This document shows, in pieces, positions 56,700 to 64,000 of a DNA stretch of 64,000 bases. The DNA comes from Panulirus ornatus (lineage: Eukaryota; Arthropoda; Malacostraca; Decapoda; Palinuridae). The position numbers and the translations under genes are program-made. The notes below the pieces were generated by a model. It ran no database searches and was not told where the DNA came from. It worked only from the letters and a program-made list of their open reading frames with translations. How positions within the stretch are numbered: the first letter of the stretch is position 1; every line of letters starts with the position of its first letter. The stretch covers positions 5,801,297 to 5,865,296 of the forward strand of contig NC_092287.1 of assembly GCF_036320965.1 (NCBI RefSeq). Direction: 5' to 3'.

Positions 56700-57720
56700 T
56701 CTGGCAACCATTACCAGAGCCCACTAGTCCGCCGCTGGCAACCACTGTCAGCGATCATTTCTGACAGCGACTACTAGCATCCGTTCGAAGTAAGCAATAT
56801 CAAAGACTGCTGTTAGCAACCATTGCCAACGACTTCTAGTAACAACTGCTAGTGACCATTGCCAGCGACTTCTGCTAGTAACCATTGCTAGTGACTATTG
56901 CCAGCAACTTCTGCTATTGACCATCACCAGCAACTTCTGCTAGTGACCATTGCCATCGAATCTTGCAAGTGTCCATTGCCATCGAATCCTGCAAGTGACC
57001 ATTGCCAGTGACTCCTACTAATGACCTATATCATCTCTCATTGCCAGCGACTTCTGCTAGTGACCACTGCCATCTACCGGTGCCAGTGACTCCTATTAGT
57101 AACCACAGCCATCTACCATTGTCAGCGACTCCTACTTGTGACCACTGCCATCTACCATTGCTAGTGACCCCTGCTTGTGACCACTGCCATCTACCATTGC
57201 TTGTGACCCCTGCTTGTGACCACTGCCATCTACCATTGCTAGCGACTCCTGCTTGTGACCACTGCCATCTACCATTGCTAGCGACTCCTACTTGTGACCA
57301 CTGCCATCTACCATTGCTAGTGACCCCTGCTTGTGACCACTGCCATCTACCATTGCTAGTGACTCCTACTTGTGACCACTGCCATCTACCATTGCTAGTG
57401 ACCCCTGCTTGTGACCACTGCCATCTACCATTGCTAGCGACTCCTGCTTGTGACCACTGCCATCTACCATTGCTAGTGACCCCTGCTTGTGACCACTGCC
57501 ATCTACCATTGCTAGTGACCCCTGCTTGTGACCACTGCCATCTACCATTGCTAGCGACTCCTGCTTGTGACCACTGCCAGCGACTCCTGTGAGCGACCAT
57601 TGCCAGTGGCTCCTGCTAGTGACTATTGCCATCTGTCATTATCAGCAACTGCTCATAGTGACCACTATCTACCATTGCCAGTGACCACTGCCATTTACCA
57701 ATGCCAGCGATCGCCACAAC
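56700..57720 (+). repeat. 39-bp minisatellite with degenerate flanks
   Basis: The core at about 57130-57570 holds 11 near-identical 39-bp units (ACTGCCATCTACCATTGCTA then GYGACYCCTRCTTGTGACC). Flanking 56700-57130 and 57570-57720 contain shorter, diverged versions of the same words (GTGACCATTGCCAGCGACT). With a period divisible by three and no stop, both strands stay open, which produces false long frames. Confidence 0.95.
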
Positions 57721-57724
57721 CGGC

Positions 57725-58320
57725 TACTGGTAGTCTGTAAAAATGAACGATCCTAATTGCTAACGATCATTCCAGATGATCTTTTATTTCACCCAGTACA
57801 GCTTTATCTGTAAATTACTGCTAACATGATGTTGCTAATTGTTAGTACAGGTAAAATATTGAAATGATTGATATTTTATGAACTTGAATGCCATGGATCG
57901 TACAGCAAGATCGCTATTAAAACATGAGTTGATCAGTAAGAGGAATTGTCTCATAATTGTTCGAGTTGGGGATTAGCCTAACCATAATCCCACTGGTCAC
58001 AGTTAATGCCATTAAAAAAAAATAAAGGTCTAAAGGACAAATTATTGAATATATTTAATGAAAGGAAAGAAAAGCGGGAACAAGCCGTCCATGCCAACGC
58101 TTATTTACTGAACTTTTAAGCTTGATACCGTCACATTGTGCGGGTCTTGGAAGCTTTTTGAATTATACATATTTATAATAGTTATCACATTTATGATATC
58201 ATTGAAAATCTTTATATGTTTTAAGTAGTAGAAACTCAGATAAGGTAAACAAAAGGCCCACTAGTTTTTATTTTTACCTTTAACGTGCAAATGTTATCCT
58301 CTCTCTCTCTCTCTCTCTCT

Positions 58321-58399
<79 letters not shown>

Positions 58400-61300
58400 C
58401 ATTGATGATTATATAAAGAAAATGGTATGCACGAGTAGTTATATAGGTAAGTAAATAGAGAAATAAAATCTTTATTGGATGAAATCTATGAACACTGTTG
58501 GTGTGAAGATGGTAACAGTGGCTAGTTGATGATTGTGGTTGTTAGTGAATTATACTGTTGGTGAGGATTACGGCTACTGATACTCCATAGAATTATCATC
58601 AAAGGTATCTTTATCAAAGATATTGTTAGACAGTTATGATAGTTTAATGATGTGTGACTTCATGGCTGACTGATGTATGGGTAGCCATCAACCCCACAAG
58701 ACGTAAGGACAAATGGGGTACATGATAAGTGGCCGTAGTGCTGTAGGGTACGTAATACTCCGGCCTATGTTGGCACACATGTTCCATCCAATGTAGATAA
58801 GTGGAAATGGTAATACATTAGGATAGGATTCTAATTGGAGAATACAGAAAGGGTTACAGAACATGATTTGGAGCTTTGTATTATTAAATATCCATTTTAG
58901 CTCTTGTCTTAGAACTAGCTTTGGCTGCTTACTGATCAAATGCTGTATATAGTTGATTGTGATAATGCAAATACCTGCGGAGGACCACAGACTTTATCAT
59001 CTTTTGTACTGAATGTGAAGAGATTACTGTAATAGTATATCAGGAAAAGATGGGATTACTTAATGTAAAAGTAGTTAATATGCATGTAAAATATCATCAA
59101 ACCATGAGAGAACCTCTCTTAACTGTAGCCAAAATATACTGGTCAAACGCTTGATGGAGTACTGTGCAAATGACTTCGAGTAAACTCAAATTCTAGAATA
59201 GAGACGCCACATTTATGTGTTTGATATCTTAGTTTTTAGATTAGGGAATCTATGGGGTTACTAAAGGAATGATATAAAAGTGTGAAATTGTGCTTTAATA
59301 CTCTTTCTAACTGTCGATATCAAATTGTCAGTGGTTGACTCATGAAACATGAGGAAACTGGGATGAAATGATAATACTGTGATACTATGAAATATGGAAA
59401 TCAAATGATTTACATTTTTAATGTTTAAAGACTGCACTTATGAAGATTTCAGAATTATATTTTCATATGAAAAATGTACAGTACTCCACTTATCTCTACC
59501 ATGTTTTTTTCATTTAGTGAGCACAGATGTTTAAAGTGATATGAAAAATATGACACTGTGTGGGATAAATCTCATAACCATTAATTCAAGCCTTAATGTA
59601 GATATCTGAACTCAACCAACATATTTCCAAAACTCTGATTAAGTTGGATTGAAATGTTACGAGGCATGGTGCATTCATTGGAGTGCATACTTAGTAAAGA
59701 ATAGTATGCATTTCTTGCACGCTACAGGCAAGTTTTTTGCTTCATTATGGCATCATATGGTTTTGGTTTGGAAATTGGTTTGTAAATTGAATAAAGCTCT
59801 ATTGATTCTCAACAAGCACCAGGTGAATGTTTTTGGTCAGCTGTCTTTGGGACAGTCACTTTTCTGATGTCCTCATACATAGCATAAAGACATTTTGTTC
59901 TTGTACTATTTGCAGGATTTCATGAAAGTGCTACAAATACATCACTTAAACTGTCCTGGGTTGATTTTGAGTGTTTTTACCCCACAGTTTCGTTTTATTT
60001 CAAAGTCCTTCCTGTTTTACGAATACTTCAGAACCCTGTCCATTTTAAGGAAATTTAAAATTGTTGGAGTTACAGGTGCTACTTCTACAATCTTACACTC
60101 ACCGTCTCCTGTACACATTGTGACAATGCATTCCTGAAAAAAAATTTTGATTTCTTTCATCTAGAAAGGTGGCATTCCTAAACTAATTCTTTTTTCAGTC
60201 TTATTCTGGTGAGGTTTATATAAATTCTGTTGATATTCAAGTGAATCACTTACCTTTGCACTGATAAACCCAACAGTTTCCCTTGTATGCATAATCCTTA
60301 CAACTCGCGCCATAATTAGTATCTTCTGTATAATATAATGCTCACATCATTGCTCTGCAAGTGTTTTTGTATTCTCTAAGTATTAAACTAGCACCACAAA
60401 ACAAAATTACTCGATATACATAGTAGCTCTGAGTAGCACAGAGCTATGGTAGACTTTTACCCTGTATATATATTGAATGAAGCATTACTAATGTGGGTTA
60501 TGTATATCAGAAAAAATGAGGTATTAATGAAAAAGGTAAAACACTGAAGTAAGACTGCTATGTAGGTTAGATGAAGTTTTCACAAGTTATGCTGATTGTT
60601 TTATGTCTATTACCTCCTCTTACATAAATTAACCCCACATTTTTCTTAATGTATGTCATCCAATAATTCTCAATTTAGCTATTTTTCAAAACCTGCATTA
60701 GGTAATGAGTATTTTATTTAACAGAGCTAGTATAAAGATTCTATTGGCATTGTCACCCCCTTGAAAGAGTTCCAGCATGGAGCAGGTGTCAGAAATGTAG
60801 ATATAGTGCTTAGAGAATACATTAAAGAATTATGAAGCATAATTTGTAGTATTGTATTTCACTCTATTTGAATAAGGCAGTGCTGTTAAGGATAGTGAAT
60901 ATCAGAGAAAATGTTTGGTTAATTAATGTAAGAGTAAGTAAATTACATTAAAAGAATCAACCTATGAAAACCATGTAACCTCCCTTGGCAGTCAAGATTT
61001 ATTCTGATTTTCAATATTCTCGTTGAAATATATCAAATATACCCATGATTAAGCCTCATCCCAACTGCCCACTTTGAAAAACCAGAAAGACTAAGTGACC
61101 ATTCACACCACTGCCCAACCTTCTCACATTCAATGTGGACCCCAGCAGCAGGCCATAGTGGTACATTCCAACCATATATCAACTGTTAGGGGAAGTTTGG
61201 TGAATTTTATGCCAGGACTTTTACATTAACCCTACATTTTCATAGATCTTTATAACCCTCACTACTGCTGCCGTATTTGACATATGTATTTGTAAAACAG
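57725..61300. other. Long intergenic stretch, no gene recognised
   Basis: Contains (TC)n and (TA)n at 58297-58402. A frame at 59895-60137 (QDFMKVLQIHHLNCPGLIL...) follows a plausible TTTGCAG acceptor but matches no family that I know. Confidence 0.4.
58297..58402 (+). repeat. (TC)n and (TA)n microsatellite
   Basis: About 12 TC units, a short A run, then about 37 TA units with one GT interruption. Confidence 0.95.
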
Positions 61301-61309
61301 TATAGAAAA

Positions 61310-61920
61310 TAGAACAATCCCAACAATCTTGTATGATGCAAGGCATAGGCGGTAGATGTTTGTGTGCCAAGGAGGGTGGATGTTTTGGAAATGAACTGTT
61401 TAAGGAATGTAAATGCTGTGAGGTGGTTTGATTTAATAAGTAACAAAAGAGTAGGAGAGTTGTGGTCAATAAGAAGAGTGTGGTTGAGAGAGCTAAAGTG
61501 TGCTGAATTGGTTTGGACTTATAGAGAGAATGAGTGAACAGAGGTTAACAAGAATATGTGTCAGAAATGGAGGGGAACAAGAAAAAAAAGGAGACAATCG
61601 GAGATAGAAGGATGGCGTGAACACTATTTTGAGTGCTCAGGGCCTGAACATGCAGTAAGGTGAAAGGCATGCATGAGATAGAGTGAACTGGAGAAAGATG
61701 GTATAGAGAGGGAGACATGCTGTTAGTGGGCTGAGCTAGGGCATGTGAAATGGTTGGGGGAAATCCTGGAAACATCTGTGGGGCCTGACTGTGGATAGGG
61801 GGCTGTGGTTTCAGGGCATTACACACGGGAGCTAGAGGATGAATGTGAATGAATGGTGCCTTTCTTCATCTATTCCTGATGCTAATGTGGGAATGGCAGA
61901 TAAATGTGAAAAAAAAGAAT
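61310..61920 (+). mobile_element. Old LINE-A 3' part
   Basis: RT C-terminal text (AGGGTGGATGTTTTGGAAATG, GTTGAGAGAGCTAAAG), CAGGGCCTGAACATGCAG at 61639, then the old-type 3' UTR ending near TTCCTGATGCTAATGTGGG. Confidence 0.8.
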
Positions 61921-62702
61921 AACCATTTATACATATGGTGATCCAAATAAAGTTTTGTCATTCTTATTGAAGTCTGTTAACAATAGATTGCCAATAACAG
62001 TTGTGTTGCAATATTTTGGAGAAATTTATTCTGTTGATTGATATTTGAAAAGGTGATAGTAATAAGAACTATATATATATATGAAGGAAATTATGGTGTT
62101 AATTAATGTAAAATAATACCCTTTTTAAAAATTTAGTCGAAGTATACCACTCACACTCATGATTCAACATTGCACGAATGCCACTAAATATAATAAAATA
62201 GACCAACTGGCCACATGCATGTGGTTTGTTAGCCTTCAGTCCATTAGCACAAACACACTCCATCTCACACATAACTCAACTTTATTTTCAGTGAGAAATT
62301 TTATTGTAGTAAGCATTACACATTTGCCCTGGTCAAAGGCAAAAATCTTGTTGTAGGTATTCACTATGCTTCTTCCAACAAAACTACCTTCATTGGCTCT
62401 CTTTTCACCCTTGGTTTTGCCATCCCTTTTGTTCTTTCCCTCATCAAGATTTCTCCCTCACTTTGGCCCCCCTCTCATCTTGTTTTCCACCTTCTTGATT
62501 TAACACAGTGCTTGAAAAGAAAAATTTTCTTAGATTTTTTTTTTTTTATACTGGGCACCTGCTGACTGGCAAAATTTTTTGTAGACTTATTTATTGCATA
62601 TATCAAAGAAACCCATTTTCCCTGTTTCTAATACTTTTTTTTTTTAAATAGCCATACCAAGTTACTGATGTTAACATGTGAAATGATTTCCAGAATTGGA
62701 TC
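61921..62702. promoter_or_regulatory. Upstream region of GTF2H3, promoter not located
   Basis: AT-rich with T tracts at 62537-62548 and 62635-62644. No repeat or gene read. The GTF2H3 promoter should lie here or further left. Confidence 0.25.
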
Positions 62703-62909
62703 ATGGCTGGTGATGGTTGCCTGCTGGTGATGGTGATTGATGTGCACCCCCAAATAGCAGAACATGAAATTAATGTTCAGAACTACTTTAATGCCTGCAT
62801 CTCCTTTGCTAATATTCACCTGGCAGCCAGTGTCAAGAACACACTTGCTGTTATAGCGGCTAATCATTTAGAAACACGGTTCCTCTATCCTCAGACTGCA
62901 GATGAAAAG
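62703..62909 (+). CDS. GTF2H3: TFIIH subunit p34 (Tfb4), first coding exon; rest outside window
   Basis: GTF2H3/p34 is a core TFIIH subunit that pairs with p44 and supports promoter opening and nucleotide-excision repair. The exon starts MAGDGCLLVMVIDVHPQIAE, which is the first beta strand and DxxP turn of the von Willebrand A-like fold, and continues to AVIAANHLETRFLYPQTADEK, matching the family's LAVIASH...RFLYP. ATG at 62703; donor GTAAAG at 62910; 69 codons in phase 0. The next exon (expected to carry the YELL..AN segment) is not visible up to 64000, and a young LINE-A sits in this intron at 63731 onward. DDX20 starts about 10.3 kb to the left in the opposite direction. Confidence 0.92.
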
Positions 62910-63730
62910 GTAAAGTTACTATTGTAAATATACAAAGTATGTCCATGAAAAAGAGAATAAGATGATTATTTTTAATGTATTGATATTATGTTTCATCGCA
63001 GCCATTGTGTATTGCCAAATTTACAATAACCTCAGAGAACCATGGGAGATGATTGCCCATGGAAGTTTATTATTTTTTACACTTGATTATGTTAGGTACT
63101 CAGGATTTTTTCAAGGGGAGAAGTATGAGCTTGCCATGATGATGATGAAATACTGAAAATTGGTAATGTCAAAGCACATTATTTTCTTCTTTTATACAAA
63201 ATATTCTGGAATTTGCAAGTAGTGTAACTGGATATAAGCCATAATGATCTTTGATATTAGTCTTTAAGAAAGCAATGTAAAGGTACTCAAAACTTACGTG
63301 CTTAACTTTACCAAAACTCTATGTTAGAGCATCTAAACCTAAGACATGTTATCATCAAAAATTATATTTCCTGTTGCTGGATAGCCTGAAAGCCCTTAAT
63401 TGTGACAATACCAAGGTATTTTCCAGTCACCACTTAGGTTGCATGGGGAGGGTTGGCAAAAATTCTCCTAAAAAAAAACTTGAGAAGTTATCCCTGGTAG
63501 GTCCCAAACAGGTTAATCCCAGAATTCCTGATAATGGGAGTTACTTCTTTTTAAGAGTAGAATTCTAAAGAGAGCTTCAGAAATCCTAGAAGAATCTGAA
63601 TCTTAAAGAATACTTGAAAAAGTTTAAAACTAACTGATACTGAGTAGACACATGGATATCATGAAGTAAGTTGATGTCACATGTTTCCCAACTTTTAGGC
63701 TGTATAATTGTATGAGAAAATTTATACATG

Positions 63731-64000
63731 TGAGTTTGGAAAAGTGTGTGGAAGAAGAAAGTTAAGAGTGAATGTGAATAAGAGCAAGGTTATTAGGTAC
63801 AGTAGGGTTGAGGGTCAAGTCAATTGGGAGGTGAGTTTGAATGGAGAAAAACTGGAGGAAGTGAAGTGTTTTAGATATCTGGGAGTGGATCTGGCAGCGG
63901 ATGGAACCATGGAAGCGGAAGTGGATCATAGAGTGGGGGAGGGGGCGAAAATCCTGGGGGCCTTGAAGAATGTGTGGAAGTCGAGAACATTATCTCGGAA
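63731..64000 (+). mobile_element. Young LINE-A, 5'-truncated, cut by the window end
   Basis: Starts at TGAGTTTGG (the TEFGKVCERRKLRV text) and is almost identical to 20650-20915 through GVDLAADGTMEAEVDHRVGE and SRTLSR at the last base. In GTF2H3 intron 1. Confidence 0.92.

Noticed and set aside
57130..57570. Regular 39-bp repeats resembling a CRISPR array
   Set aside because: Units abut with no unique spacers and the genome is animal; it is a minisatellite.
57002..57600. Open frames of 196 and 189 residues on opposite strands (THP/DHCHLPLL and WQWSQAG repeats)
   Set aside because: Both are by-products of a 39-bp minisatellite whose period is a multiple of three; no family resemblance and no splice context.
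59895..60137. An 80-residue frame after a TTTGCAG acceptor-like site
   Set aside because: No family recognised, no partner exon or donor that I could support.

Overview
The window is animal nuclear DNA: AT-rich, with intron-containing metazoan housekeeping genes, large introns and very dense non-LTR retrotransposon debris. The organism is probably a crustacean, most likely a decapod. That placement is an inference from recalled similarity of the repeat tails (core CGCTACCTCGCNNNCGCGGGA) to decapod repeats and was not tested.

Five protein-coding genes can be read with splice-consistent exons. (1) Plus strand, 2200-22364: the last seven exons (430 residues) of exportin-T (XPOT), the RanGTP-dependent tRNA exporter; its 5' half lies left of the window. 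(2) Plus strand, 34093-42047: complete five-exon TMEM231 (306 residues), a two-pass membrane protein of the ciliary transition zone. (3) Minus strand, 49197-44440: complete four-exon N-methylpurine-DNA glycosylase (MPG/AAG, 316 residues), with the catalytic residues present. (4) Minus strand, 52360-49481: DEAD-box helicase DDX20/Gemin3 (959 residues) in one coding exon, 283 bp upstream of the MPG start codon. (5) Plus strand, 62703-62909: first coding exon (69 residues) of the TFIIH subunit p34 (GTF2H3), continuing past the right edge. TMEM231 and MPG converge; DDX20 and GTF2H3 diverge across about 10 kb. No single pathway unites the five genes.

Most of the rest is repeats. One endonuclease-reverse transcriptase family (called LINE-A here) supplies at least four young copies (7496-8345, 9096-10043, 18831-21563, 63731-64000) and about fifteen older fragments. 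The copy at 18831-21563 is a textbook twin-primed insertion: inverted 5' part, sense 3' part, 16-bp target-site duplication and microhomology at both junctions. Other components are a jockey-like family (LINE-B), CR1-like fossils, SINE-like elements sharing the LINE-A 3' hairpin, a tRNA-derived SINE in the probable MPG 3' UTR, a Tigger-like transposase fossil, a 39-bp minisatellite at 57000-57720, and long (TA)n arrays.

Layout: 1-22364 XPOT 3' half with LINE-filled introns; 22365-34092 intergenic repeats; 34093-42047 TMEM231, with a nested perfect tandem duplication in intron 1; 42048-44439 convergent 3' space; 44440-52360 MPG and DDX20; 52361-62702 repeats and the minisatellite; 62703-64000 start of GTF2H3 and a young LINE-A in its first intron. 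Nothing looks like a new gene system. The most informative signals are the retrotransposition scars, the duplication that moved the TMEM231 stop codon, and the compact DDX20-MPG arrangement.
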